Source of the DNA: Isoetes taiwanensis
Taxonomy: Eukaryota; Streptophyta; Lycopodiopsida; Isoetales; Isoetaceae
Direction: 5' to 3'
Length of the DNA stretch: 64,000 nucleotides
Assembly: GCA_021234155.1 (NCBI GenBank)
Contig: JAJEKV010000035.1
Span: 6,629,891 to 6,693,890, forward strand
Below the pieces are notes generated by a model. It made no database searches and was not told the origin of the DNA. It worked only from the letters and a program-made list of their open reading frames with translations. Below are positions 44,301-58,841 of this stretch, one piece after another. The translations under genes were made by a program, and so were the position numbers. Each line of letters begins with the position of its first letter. Within the stretch, counting starts at the first letter, position 1.

Positions 44301-44986
44301 CAAATATGACGAAGTGCAAGTGTTGACTTCTTGGCCAGAGCACCGCGACAGTTTTAGTGGTCGTTTAACCTGGAATCACATGTTCTAGCAAAGTCATATG
44401 GCCGGCCAACAAATTCGCCATTTCGTAGGAGTAAATTGCCAGATAAAGGATTGGAATGATCAACTCATTATTTTGTAATTTGAGACATAATATTATATTG
44501 GCCATTTGAGTATCACGGATGAAGGATATTGCCAGAAAAGAATACAGAGGTCAACGACGGTTAATAGCTTCAGATGCAACAAATAAGCAACAATTGCTTA
44601 AATTTATTTGTCTGTGAGTGTAGATTGCAAACTAGAATATATAACTCTTAAATAGACATATTTTGGATTGAAAACTTTGAGAAATACTTAATCTTCTAGA
44701 GTAAATATATGCAGGTTCATTATTTAAAACTTGAAGTTCCTTCATACTAGTTGTTATTGCAACTATTTCAACTGCAATACAAGAAATAATAGTTCTAAAA
44801 AATTACAGGAAGTACTTAACGTATTGTATGTAAAGTACGTATTTTATGTATTTAATAAGTATTTTATAATTCGAAAAAGCGTATTTAAAGTACTTTTTAA
44901 ATGAGAGGCATATATACGATATTAATACGTTAAGTACGTATAATACCCGTACCATAGTAAACATACCTGACAACACTGAAACCCAT
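41302..44986. other. Helitron right flank to first LINE, no gene seen
   Basis: Apart from the LTR fragment at 41716-41857 I recognise nothing. A minus-strand frame at 42463-42726 has no family motif. From about 44800 to 44960 the sequence is AT-rich with repeated, partly inverted TACGTA and AAGTACTT words, just before the first LINE. Confidence 0.45.
41716..41857 (-). repeat. LTR fragment with primer site, copy of 23018-23165
   Basis: Minus-strand TTGGTATCAGAGCC (complement of plus 41702-41715) abuts TGTAACGTTCCTAACC, so this is the inner end of a minus-strand 5' LTR with its primer site. About 140 bases match the copy at 23018. Just left of the primer site are ATGCATGC repeats (41672-41700). 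Confidence 0.65.
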
Positions 44987-45805
44987 ATGGAAACTTCTGC
45001 TGTGATTAAATTTGGAAAAACATGGAACATTTCGACTGTTTTTGGGCAAAACTCTATAATCAGGGTGGGAGATGCTGGGGTCACCAAACAGGACTTATTG
45101 AATGCAGTTGGGCAAGTGCGGGCAGCAATGGAAGTTTCGACCTTGGCCATGAAAATATCAATGGAAACTTCTGTCCAAAACATGGTCAGTGATCTCAAAT
45201 CTTTCTTGCTTGCCCATGTACAATCAGAAATAGAGAAATGTCAAAACAAGCTGATGGCAGAGCTGGAGCAATTTAAACAGGGTATTCAAACAGAACTGGA
45301 AATTTTCAAACAGGATGTTATGAGAGGAGATAATGATAGTGATACAGAATCAGAAAACCATAATAATAAAAATGTATCAGACATTCAAAACTAGTTAGCA
45401 TCTTTTATGGAGGAGCAAGAAAGAAAAGAAAAAGCTTTGAACATTTGCGTAGTTGGAATACCGGAGCAAACTAAAGAAAGAACCAAAGAAATTGTACAAG
45501 CTTTCTGTGAGAATGATCTTGAGCTAATGGATACAGGTATTACAGATGCATTTCGTATTGGTAAGCAGAATGGCAGAGACAGACACATTATTGTTAAGTT
45601 TCGCTCACGAGAGGATAAATTTAATGTATTGAAAAGGAAATCCATACTCAAAGGGAAGAAAATTTGGATCAATGACGACCTTACAAAAACCCAGCTACAA
45701 GAATACAAAACTCAATTACAGGTACTCAAGGACGCAAGGCAAATTGGGAAAAAAGCATTCTGGAAGCGCGGCAAAGTTGTGGTAGAAAACCAAGAGGACG
45801 CATAG
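44987..45805 (+). pseudogene. LINE copy A, ORF1 (one nonsense codon)
   Basis: From METSAVIKFG the frame runs 272 codons with a single in-frame TAG at 45392-45394. The N-terminal half has a coiled-coil pattern (AELEQFKQGIQTELEIFKQD). The second half, after the stop, has the RRM-like ORF1 core ALNICVVGIPEQTKERTKEI, then RIGKQNGRDRHIIVKFRSRE, and the C-terminal IWINDDLTKTQLQEYKTQ block. It is closely related to LINE copy C ORF1. ORF1 proteins bind the element RNA and act as chaperones in retrotransposition. Confidence 0.85.
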
Positions 45806-48800
45806 GTATTTGAGACCACCAGAATAACATGCTGGAACATTGATAGTCTTAGCCAGTATAAAGTAGATGTAATGGGTGAATTATTTGAAAATGTAAATGT
45901 TCTATTCTTTTTAAAAACTTGTGAGAATGAGGAAAAAAGTTTACCGGATATTCATGGCTTTATTTTGCTACACTCTGTTTGGCATAATAAAGGATGGCGT
46001 TTAAAGGGTCACGGTGGAATAGCATGTTATGTCAGAACAAATATGAGACATTTGATAAAACTAGTGACAGGTATGGGTTCAATGCAACACATTTGGATTG
46101 AAATGCTTGGCTAGAAAGGGAAGATCTTTGTCGCAGGTTGTTACTTTCCGCCGAGAGAATCTCCACTCCAGTTTATAATACAGAGCATCTAGACAGAGAT
46201 GATTTCTTTTTTAATTTGGAGCAGGATGTGCTTTCCTTAATGCTAGCAGGTGATGTTCTTCTATTGAGAGATTTTAATGGGCGAATCGCTAATAAGCAGG
46301 CAGCTATAGCTAGTATGAAGGGAGACCCTATATGGGTTGAAATACTTGATGACACAGAATTGGGCCAAAATGGTCGGAATAGGGCTCTGCAGACAGAATA
46401 AGGTGGCCTACACCTCAAGGTAATCACGAACTCAATATGTGTAGTGGTCTGGATTTAGTAATATATAATGGTACACAGATGTTTCCTGACACGGATAGGT
46501 GTACATGTAGAAATGCTAGTGTTGTGGATCTTGTTCTCGCTAAACCGCAATTTGTAGACCAGATGCTACATATGTATGTAGGGGAAGAGATTTCTGATCA
46601 CGCTCCGATAACAGTTGTGTTACATATACGTAAATATAAGCCAATCCAGGAAACTAGCATCATGAAGTCAAGGATACATATGGACTTTCGCAAGGCAGAT
46701 AAATACATGAAAAAGTGTGAAGAAAAGGCATCTGAAAAAATTTGGCCCAGTGATGCTGAAAATTTGAGTAAAGAATTAGCAAACCTGGTACTAGATGCTG
46801 CTGTTGACTGTTTTGTTTTTTCTCTCTGTTTTTTTCTTCTTCTTCTTCATGCAGGAAATTGAAAGGATTGCCATGTAATGGCTGGTTTGATGCATCATGT
46901 AAAGCAAAGCGAGTAGAATATAAAAAAGCAAAAGGGGAAGATAGACGGAGGCTTAAAAAAGAGTATGTGGCATTAACCAAGTCAAAAAAGAAAAGCCATG
47001 ACTTCCAAAGACAGAAAGACTTGGTTGCGGACCTTAGTTTTGGAATAAGTTGAAAACTAGAATGCCACAGGATATTCATTTGGATCCAGCAGCCCTGCTC
47101 TGCCAAGTACATGAACTTTATCATATGCCAGTTATTAATGAAACCAGCGGTGTGGAATATTTGCAGGATGATCGTTTGTGCTTCACTTTGGAGAATTTGG
47201 AAGAAGGTTTAAGCAACCTTGCAAATGGGAAAGCTGCTGATGCAATAGGTCTGGTGGCGGAGATGTTCAAATGGGCAGGTAAATCGGTACATATAGCCTT
47301 GTTATCTTTACTTAATACTATATTGCATAAGGGATTTCCACACACTTGGCAATTGAATAGAGTGGTTCCACTTCATAAGTCGGGAGATGAAGGTGATCCG
47401 AGGAATTATAGAATGATTTTGGTCAGTAGCTTGTATGCTGCTGTTTGCTACTATGCTGAACCGCAAATTGAGTGCGTGGTCAGAGGAGCATAATATCAGG
47501 GCCATTGGGCAAGCAGGTTTTAGGCCTAAAAAATCCACAGTGGATCATTTAGTTGCCTTACGTGCTATGATTGATTGTGTCGAAGGGAAGAAAAAACCAC
47601 TTTATGCATGATTTGTTGATTATGCTAAGGCATTTGACATAGTATCTCGCCATTATATATGGGAGAGAATGGAAACCCTAGAGGTGCCAATTGAGCTTAG
47701 ACAAGCAGCAAGAATACTTTATGAGAAAGTTTTAGTTCAATTATCATTCCCCTACATACAGGAGTGCACAGAGTTAGTGGAAAGCAATATCGGAGTTAAG
47801 CAAGGGTGTCCTTTGTCACCCACCCTGTTTGGTTTGTTCATAGACCAACTAGAAGTTTGGATGGCAGAATATGGTGGGGATGGAACCCCTTTATTTGGTT
47901 ATGTGGTTTTATTGCTCCTTTATGCTGATTATGTAGTTCTTTTATCGCACTCTATTGCAGGCATGCAGAAGCACTTAGATGCTTTGGCCTACTTCTGTGA
48001 TCAGAAAGGCATGCGGGTGAATATGACAAAGACTAAGATGATAGTTTTTGGAGCCAATAAAGTAGAACATCTTAAATTTTATTTGAAAGAGGAGCTTGTG
48101 GAGATTGTAACCTCATATAAATATTTGGGGATACATGTGGACAAAGGGCCTAGTTGGAATCTTGCTGTTGAACATAGAGTAAATGGGGGACTCAAAGCAC
48201 TATACAATATGCAGCGTAAAAGTGGAAAAGCAGAGATATGGGATTTCAGTTTGAAAAGGACTTTGTTTCGTGTCTTGGTACAACCAGTTCTATTATACGG
48301 ATGTGAGGTATGGGGTCCAGGTCTGTCTGCAGATTCTTGGAAAAACATTGAGAAAGTACAGAAAAAATTCTTGAGAACTGAAATGGGAACTAAGGCACAA
48401 ACCCCATATGACATGTTGCTTGTGGAATGTTGTATGATGCCTATGGAGGCCGAAGCTTTATTCAGGATGCTGACATATCTCTGTAAGGTGCAATTCGATA
48501 TGGCAGAAGAAAGCTTACCGAGACGTGCATTGGAGGAGACAAGGGATAAGGGTTGATATGCAGACATTGTAGAATTGACGAGGAAATGGAGTTTAGATAT
48601 TCATTGCCTACAAGAGAATAGATCGAATATTTGGGAATGGGTACATCAGCATCTCATTAGAAGACACTGGAGGGTTCCAGAAACAAAAAAGGAATTCTAC
48701 AGAAAATATATGAATCCCGCACTTCAGGAGGCCAAGTATCTTAAAAAAGATGTATCTTTAAGAACGAGGCACATGATAAGCAGGATGCGGCTTAGCTCGC

Positions 48801-49225
48801 ATAGATTGGGGGTTGAGGTAGGGTGCTGGAGTGATATTCCACATGAGTTGAGGTTGTGCAAGTTATGTGATATGCAGGAAGTTGAAGATGAAGCGCATGT
48901 GATCATAGATGTCCGTCATACAATGGGGCTCGCCACAAGCACGACATTCATTCAAACTCATTGCTGGAATTTTTTAACTTACCTGGGACACAAGTTGGGA
49001 AGTATCTGAAAGAGGTATTAGCGCAGAGAGAACAATTATTACATGATAAAGAAGATAATGTTGTAATTGATGAGGGATGGGGCGAGTCTAATGCATTTAT
49101 GTCAGAGGATGCATTAGAAGGCATGTTCTATAATGTTGAGTGTACATATTTGAACGTCTCATAACCTGGTGGTCTGCAGGCGTATTAAATACAACAACAT
49201 TTCATTTCATTTCTCACACACACAC
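45806..49225 (+). pseudogene. LINE copy A, ORF2 and 3' end, degenerate
   Basis: The APE-type endonuclease starts ITCWNIDSLSQ, then SLPDIHGFILLHSVW, VLLLRDFNGR, and ISDHAPITV. Reverse transcriptase follows: NGKAADAIGLVAEMFKWAG, NRVVPLHKSGD, FRPKKSTVDHLVALRAMID, NIGVKQGCPLSPTLFGLFID and LLYADYVVLLS, where YADD has become YADY. A C-terminal zinc-binding segment CKLCDMQEVEDEAHVI follows. Several stops and frame shifts make it inactive. The 3' end is CGTCTCATAACCTGGTGGTC and, after ATTAAATAC, runs into TTCATTTCATTTC and a CA-rich tail near 49216-49225. Confidence 0.9.
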
Positions 49226-49234
49226 ACACGCGCG

Positions 49235-51708
<2,474 letters not shown>

Positions 51709-51752
51709 TTGTGAGAATCGAAATCTTGGGACCGGGGGTTCTATTTGAAGGC

Positions 51753-52795
51753 ATGGAGGATCCGGCAGAAGAAGAATCGATGTGGGGAAAGGGTTAGTAC
51801 CTGGCATAACAGAGTTCCTTGGTAAACATGACATAAACATACCTGGCATAACAGAGCATGACAAGCCGGCGTTGCAAACCTATCCCGCAGGTCTGATCTC
51901 GGATCCCATACTAGCAGCTGGGCAAACAATCATGCCCACAATGCAAACAGCTAATTTGATGCAGGAAAAAGGGCCCGGGAATGGTTTCTGGTCTGTGGGG
52001 AACGGGCTTGGTTTCAATGCAAATGGAATGCAGCAGGGTTACGTTCCAATACAGGGCTCACAATTCATGCATATGCAGGGGATGCAGGGCAGCCCATGTT
52101 CATTAACTAACCAGACTGGACCAGAATTGTTGAGCATGATAAATAACCTCAACATGGTGATGCTGAAACTAATGGATACCCTGGATCATATGAGAAAGGA
52201 AGCGATCTCAAAAGAATCAGAAATGGTACGTGCTCTTCGGCAAATATCTGAAACCTTATCAGATCTGAAACAAGAAAACAGGGTGCTACGAGAGGAGATT
52301 GCAGAACTAAAACATAAGGAGATCTCGAAGGATGAATACTACGAGGGAGATGAACATAACTCATTCCAAGATGTAGTCAATAAATTGAATAGCAGGATGG
52401 AAGATATTCTGGAGCAGCAAGAAAGGCAAAAACGGGCACTCAATTTGAGAATTGCAGGGCTGCCAGAGCAGGATGGGGAAGTCACTAAAGAGGTGGTCTC
52501 TAGTTTCATTGAGAACACATTGCAGGTGGATGGAATCGCTGTTGAAGATGCTTACAGAGTTGGGATGAAAGGTCCAAAGCCACGCAATGTGGTGCTCAAG
52601 TTCTCCAACCGTAGTGATAGGATGAAGGTACTACAGAAAAGAAAATCTTTGAGTGGGCAAAATATTTGGATCAACGAAGATCTCACCAAGGAACAGTACG
52701 CGCTCCACCAGGCTGAAATTCAGAAATTTAAAAATGCAAAGCAGAACAATAAGAGGGCAGTATGGAGAGGTGGGCGAGTGCATGTTGAGGAATAG
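51753..52795 (+). CDS. LINE copy C, ORF1 protein
   Basis: An ATG at 51753 (MEDPAEEESMWGKG) leads into the long frame after one frame change near 51795; from there about 333 residues are open. The order is a G, Q and M-rich N-terminal region, a coiled coil (about 52110-52330, LNMVMLKLMDTLDHMRKEAI and LKQENRVLREEIAELKHKE), the RRM-like core ALNLRIAGLPEQDGEVTKEV, AYRVGMKGPKPRNVVLKFSN, and a C-terminal block IWINEDLTKEQYALHQAEIQ ending GGRVHVEE. Its ORF1 core is a clear relative of copy A. Confidence 0.85.
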
Positions 52796-52816
52796 GAAAT
52801 AGAGACCATCAGGATT

Positions 52817-55800
52817 ATGGCATGGAACATTAACCGGTTGAATAGTGAGAAGGTAGATTCAATGGGTGATGTTCTAGCATCTATAGACTTGGTCTTTTTC
52901 TCAGAAACATGGGAACATGAGGAAAATGGATTACCAGATATACCAGGTTTCATAATAGTGCACTCAGTTTGGAACATAAAAGGCTGGAGAAGGCGTGGAT
53001 ATGGGGGGATTGCATGCTACGTTAGACAAGAGTTTGCTCACATGGTAAGATTGGCTAAGGACTCTAAACAATACATCTGGGTGGAAATATCGGGAAATGG
53101 GCAGAATATTTATATTGCAGGCTGCTACTTTCCTCCACTAAAGCAACAGACATATAGGATGTATGGCTTAGATATGGATGACCCTTTTCTAACACTGGAA
53201 CAGGATGTCTCATATTTTTTGGCGTCGGGCAAAGTGGTGCTAGTAGGTGATTTTAATGGCAGGACAGCTAGTAAACAAGCAGCCATGTCAAGTGATCGCG
53301 GGGATCCTATATGGATGGATCAATTGGATGAAACTGAAATAGGGGAAATAGGATGGAATCGGGTTTCTCAAGATATGGACCAATGGCCCACTCCTATGGG
53401 GAATGCCTTGCTAGGTATGTGTAGTGGTCTGGAAATGTTAATCTATAATGGCACAAAAAGATTTCCTAATACAGATAAATGCACATGTCGTGGCAAGAGT
53501 GTGGTTGATTATTTCATAGCACCAGCTTACTTTGCAGAGCATGTTATAGACATGCAAATTTTGGAGGAAAGGAGTGAATCGGATCATGTACCCATCATTG
53601 CTAGTATTAAGTTCTGTGGAAAAATCTCGCGAACGTACCAATTGCATCATGTAGCTAATAAGATTTATGTTGATGACAGGAAGGCAGAATTGTATCTTTC
53701 TGCTTTTGAAAAACGCATAGAAAATATGGAATGGCCACATGGGGCAGATGAGACGAGCTCTATCTTGTCGTCTCTTATGCTAGAGACTGCTAGAAGCTGT
53801 TTCACATCAGCGCGCAGGCAAAAAGGACTCCCTTGCAATGGGTGGTTCGACGCGGAATGCAAAGAGAAAAGAAGGCAATATAAGCTGGCATATGGGGAGG
53901 AACGGTCGCAACTCATTAAGGAGTTTAAAACTCTAGTGAAGAGGAAAAAAAGGGCCTTTTTGCAACGCAAGCAGGAGGAGTTGGTCAAATCTTTGCTCAC
54001 TCACCCGTTTGATTTTTGGAAGAAGCTTAAGCAGGGCAAATATGAAACACCACAATTACAAGTGGAGGATCTGATGCATCAGGTTAAAAAGCTATATCAT
54101 GTGGAGGGGATAAGCGACAATGTGGGTACAGTGAGGGGTGATCTCACCTTTTCCAGTGCGGATGTGCAGGAGGGGCTACAAAAATTGGCAAATAGAAAGG
54201 CGCCAGACTCCCTTGGTTTGGTATGGAGCTACTTAAATGGGCTGGGCCACAAATGGTGGATGCACTAGTACATCTACTAAATGCTGTTACTAGGGATGGG
54301 TTTCCTGATACGTGGCAAATGAACAGGGTGATACCAATTCATAAGGCAGGTGACAAAACTGACCCCAATAATTACGTAATGATCATGGTTTGCAATCTTT
54401 TAAGTAAGCTTTATGCCACCATAGTAGAATCCAAAATCAGTACATGGACCGAAAGCAAAGATGATGTTAGGGCTAAGGGGGGCGGTGTTTTAGGCCTCGA
54501 AAGTCTACCATCGACCACTTAGTCACTTTCCGAGCTATGATAGACGCAGTCAAGGGAAAAAGAAAGCCACTTTTTGTTGCATTTATAGATTGTACCAAAG
54601 CATTTGACACAGTGTGCAGGGATAATTTGTGGGTCAGCCTCGAAAGAATAAATGTGCCCGATGCATATAGAGATGCGGTGAAAATGCTATATGAAAAGGT
54701 ATGGGTGCAACTTTCTTTCCCTTATGTGAATGAGTGTAGAGAGAAAGTGGACAAGTAATATAGGAGTTAAGCGGTGGTTGCCCACTATCTCCAACTTTAT
54801 TTGGGATATTTATTGATGAACTGGAAGAATGGGTTGCCGCCTAGGCGATGGTGGCACCTCACTTGTCGGATATGTTATTCACCGCCGCTTCTATGCCGAT
54901 GATATTGTGCTGATTGCACGGTAAGGAAGGGATGCAAAAGCACCTAGATGTGTTGGCTTCTTTTTGTGATGCCAAGGGTTTACATGTAAACTTGAGCAAG
55001 ACCAAAGTGGTGATATTTGGAACAACGCTAGACAAGAACTATGAGTTCACTTATAAGGGCGGCGTGGTTGAGATCTCGACGCCCTATAAGTACACGGGCT
55101 TAATCGTGGACAAACACTTTAGGTGGAATCGACGATTGGAGCAAAGGATAAACGGCGGGCTCAAAGCCTTTTTGCAATGCAGAGGAAATGTGCAAAAGCA
55201 AACATATGGAAGTTCAGCTTGAAGAGGATGCTTTTCAAAACACTAGTACTGTGCAAAGTGGTTCTATATGGATGTGAGGTTTGGGGCCGTGGTTGCCTCA
55301 AGACCAATGGCGAAAAATAGAGAAAGTGCAAAAGAAATTTCTACATGCAGAGCTAGGCGTAAAGGTACAAACTCCATATGAAGTAATGTCGCAGAATCGC
55401 GGAATGCTTCCTCCGGAATGTGAAGCCTTATGCCAATTTCTTACATATTTGAGCAAGTTAGGCAATCAAGATGAAGACACTTACCCACGATTGGCACAAA
55501 AAGGAGTCGCTTTGAAAAAGGGTGGTATGGGGATGGGATGGTATGGTGAAGAAGTGGGGACTTAGCATTGAAAATCTAGGGAGTAATAAAGACGGGGATT
55601 AAGGAATGGGTGAGAGAAACGTTGATGAAAGTGGTATGGCACAAAGGCCGTGCACCTAAGATGATGCATTATAGAGAGTCTATGAATCCTCTGTTGCGTG
55701 AAATGGGCTATCTAAATGAAAATATTTCCATAAAAAAAAGGCACGCTATATGCAGGATGAGAATGAGTGCACACCACCTTGAGGTGGAGGTTGGGAGATG

Positions 55801-56125
55801 GTACGCGATTGCTCGTGAATATAGAGTATGCAGGGTCTGTGGGTCAAATGAGGTCGAAGATGAGGAACACGCAATTTTGAGATGCCCAGCTTATCAAGCT
55901 CTACGGGACAGGTTTGATGTAGATGTACCTAATCTCCTAATGTTCTTTGAGCTACCAGCAACAAGAGTTGCTAGTTTTTTGCTAGATATGTTGCAAATGC
56001 GAGAGACGATACTAAAAGCTAACAAGGATGTGATGGAGGAAGGAGAGGATAGAGAGCCTGATGATGAGCCCAGTGAGGGCTTGTCACATGAATTTGTTTT
56101 TGACTATGAGACTGTGTTTTCTTAG
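52817..56125 (+). pseudogene. LINE copy C, ORF2 (endonuclease, reverse transcriptase, zinc finger)
   Basis: ORF2 starts 22 bases after ORF1. The endonuclease is complete in one frame: MAWNINRLNS, FFSETWEHEE, VLVGDFNGRTASKQA and SESDHVPIIASI. A frame change near 54220 leads to ELLKWAG, NRVIPIHKAGD and, further on, KPLFVAFIDCTKAFDTV. The catalytic box FYADDIVLI lies near 54891-54920. Further pieces are MQKHLDVLASFCDAKGLHVN, KYTGLIVDKHFRWN and VVLYGCEVWG, and the C-terminal zinc-binding CRVCGSNEVEDEEHAILRCP. Frame breaks near 54480, 54755, 54770 and 54840 fall at sites where comparison with copy A predicts CAG or a similar word, so some may be sequence errors rather than mutations. Confidence 0.9.
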
Positions 56126-56180
56126 CGTCTAATAGACCTGATGGTCTCACCAGACGAAATAATACACTTCACTTCACTTC

Positions 56181-56183
<3 letters not shown>
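56126..56183 (+). other. LINE copy C 3' end with conserved hairpin and ACTTC tail
   Basis: CGTCTAATAGACCTGATGGT followed by CTCACCAGACG can fold (CGTCT with AGACG, and GACC with GGTC). The same motif ends copies A and B. After AAATAATAC comes ACTTC repeated four times, which merges into the TC tract. Confidence 0.75.

Positions 56184-56262
<79 letters not shown>
56184..56262. repeat. (TC)n microsatellite at the 3' end of LINE copy C
   Basis: About 79 bases of pure TC, followed by TGCGGCCACATGC. That flank matches the right flank of the CT tract at 49833-50008 and is the inverse of the left flank at 51309-51323. Confidence 0.97.
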
Positions 56263-56264
<2 letters not shown>

Positions 56265-56586
56265 GGCCACATGCTCGTAAAAAAATCCATCTCTCGTCAC
56301 ATACGGTTCCTCCCCGAAATGTACGTATTTTTTTGGGAGGAGAGGAGAGACAATTGTCTCGAGGCTTAACCTCGTTATTGGCAGAATTTTTGTCGCTTTT
56401 TGTCGGATTTTCGATCGCGGCATCCATTCCGCCGACGAGAGAAAATGTGGGATAATTCGATCAGAACGCTCAATTCGGCCAAATTGTGGGATATTCAAGC
56501 CTGTTTTTTTTTTGGTTCGGTGGGCTATGTGGGATATTTCATTTCTAGTTTTGCCTCCCCATTCTTTCGATTCCGGCCACTAAACT

Positions 56587-57955
56587 ATGGATCCGGTCAT
56601 TTTTGGTATGATTGCCATGCTTTTTCGGGCTTTGACACTCGGATTTGCATTACAGAGATACTGTTTGCAGCTATTGGAACTCAACGAGCTCGAAGATCCA
56701 ATGACCCCGCTCGATGATGAGGTTTTAGAGGATATAACAATGATATGTTTTTTTAAGATCTCGCAAATTTTTAATGGTTGGCGAAGTTCCAAAGAGGGTT
56801 AGAAGACCACCAAGAATATTTTGGATTGCTCCAAGGCGAAGAACACAGTGGGATAATATCGATAACCATGCTTGGAATTGTCTGCCCTCCTTCGAAGACG
56901 ATGTGTGGCACCAATTTTACAGGATGAGGAGAGCCACATTTGAGAGACTGGTAGGTTTAATTGTGCCTTATCTTGTCAGGCCCGGGAATAAAGTAAGGCC
57001 CCTTGTTGATCCAAGGGAAATTTGCTATGGTTCTCAGATTTTCTTGCACACGGGGATATGCCCTTACATGTCGGACAGAGATTTTATGTTGGGAAAGCAA
57101 CAGTACAGAAATATACCAAGAAAGTCACGCTTGTATTGGCTTCGAAGACAATGGTGTACAAACGTTTTGTTGCAATGCCTATAGGTGCAAGATTAACCCA
57201 GTGTATTAAGGAATTCCATGATGCAACTGGGTTGCCCAATATATATGGTGCAGTTGACGGTTTCCACATTTTTTTATGGAGGAAACCCAAAAAAAAGGAC
57301 AATGGGGAAGACTATTACAGCAGACATAAGAGGCACTCATGTCTCATGCAAGGAATTGTTACACATAGCAGATTGTTTATAAATATTTGTGTGACTAGAA
57401 CAGGTTCAGTCCATGATTCCAACCAGTTCAAGAAGAGCTCTATTTACAATAAAATTGCCTCAAAACAAATTTTACAGAACCTCAGAGTGACTCGAAAGTG
57501 GCGTAAAACGAAGAAGGGGCAGCCTCCATACGACCGAGGAAGTTCGTGTAACTATTCCACGATTACTATTAGGTGATTCAAATTTTATTCCAAAACAGCC
57601 CTTTCTTCTTAAAGTCTTTCCTCAAAATCAGGGTGCATATGGTAAGTTTAACAAAAGGATCTGTAGGGGCAGAGTGTGTGTAGAAAATGGATTTGGCATT
57701 GTGAAGGAAAAGTTTAGAATTCTGAAACACTTGCCTGTGCATGTTAGCAAATCCTCCAAGATCATACATGCATGTTGTGTTCTTTGGAACTTTTGTATAA
57801 TGGAAGACAAGGGCTGGGATATGCTGCCAATTGAAGAAGACCCTCCACCAATATATTACTATGAAACAGAAGCCATGAACAGGTCCTTAAAAAAACAGGG
57901 TGATCAAATGAGGCACGTGCCATTTGAGAATCTGGATGGGCATGTCATCCTTTGA
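56587..57955 (+). pseudogene. PIF/Harbinger (HARBI1-like) DDE transposase, frame-broken
   Basis: The N-terminal part (MDPVIFGMIAML...) runs to about 56800. In the next frame RRPPRIFWIAPRRRTQW, FEDDVWHQFYRMRRATFERL and a continuation near 57025 (KRFVAMPIG, IKEFHDATGLPNIYGAVDGF) give the helix-turn-helix and the first catalytic Asp (GAVDG). NICVTRTGSVHDSNQFKKSS holds the second Asp. After a frame change near 57545 come PRLLLGDSNFI and CVENGFGIVKEKFRILKHLP, holding the third acidic residue (VENGFG) of the DDE_4 domain. There are at least three frame breaks. It belongs to a cut-and-paste DNA transposon family; I could not identify its terminal repeats. Confidence 0.88.
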
Positions 57956-58841
57956 ATGAATGAATTTTGTAACCAAGGAAATGAAATTCATAATCATTGT
58001 ATTTGATTTGATCTCTTTAATTTTGAATTGTTAATCAATTGTTACAGAATGATAAAAAGTTATATGTGTTTGTAGCATGAGTTTTGTGCTCAAAAACCTG
58101 TCATTATCAAAACTGAACAGCATGTCACATGCATTTCTGAGTCAAATGACTTGACATTGATACACATAAAAGAATATAAAATTTCAACAACACAGGAATA
58201 AGAAGGTAAACCACGTTTTGTATTCAAAAAAGTTTAATATATTTTTATAGTCTGCACTGTTCAAAACAGTGCAGTATCTCAGCAGCCAGGTTACAATCAA
58301 ATGTGAGCCAAATGACTTCACATCATAAAAACAAAACTATCACGCCTTCCAAAGAGCATAGGCAATCTGCATAGGAAATCTGCATAGGTTTCTTCTGTCA
58401 GAACTCGAAGATTTACATCAGCCAAAAAAATGGCATGCAAATCATTTTCTACATAACAGATTCCTGTTTGAAAATGAAAATATGAAACAAAAACAAAAAG
58501 ATGAAGACATAAAAATTTTTCTTGTTCAAATCCTGGGACAAAGGTCACACTGGAAGGTAATATTTCGTATCTCTTCAAGGCACCATTTTTCGTTGTGCCT
58601 AACGTAAACACTCTCCATATGGACAGCCTGTTCCTAGCAGAATTAGCAGCCCATTCTAAACGTTCCGCATCAATAGAAACCCCCATCTCAAAGAAAGTAG
58701 TGACAGTCTGTTTCGAATAACTGCAGTGGATCAGCTTGTGGGTCAAGACTTCCACTTCAGGGTTTGCATGCTGGACTGAAGGGGAGGAGAACTAGCTTTC
58801 TTGTTGCTCTTATGGAAACTCCACATCTTGAACATTAGCAA
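57956..58841. other. Flank of the Harbinger transposase; unrecognised minus-strand frame
   Basis: A 145-residue minus-strand frame at 58318-58755 (starting MEVLTHKLIHCSYSKQTVTT, ending LCRLPMLFGRRDSFVFMM) is longer than expected by chance in this AT-rich DNA. Harbinger elements often carry a second Myb-like ORF, but I see no SANT motif, so I leave its function open. Confidence 0.35.
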
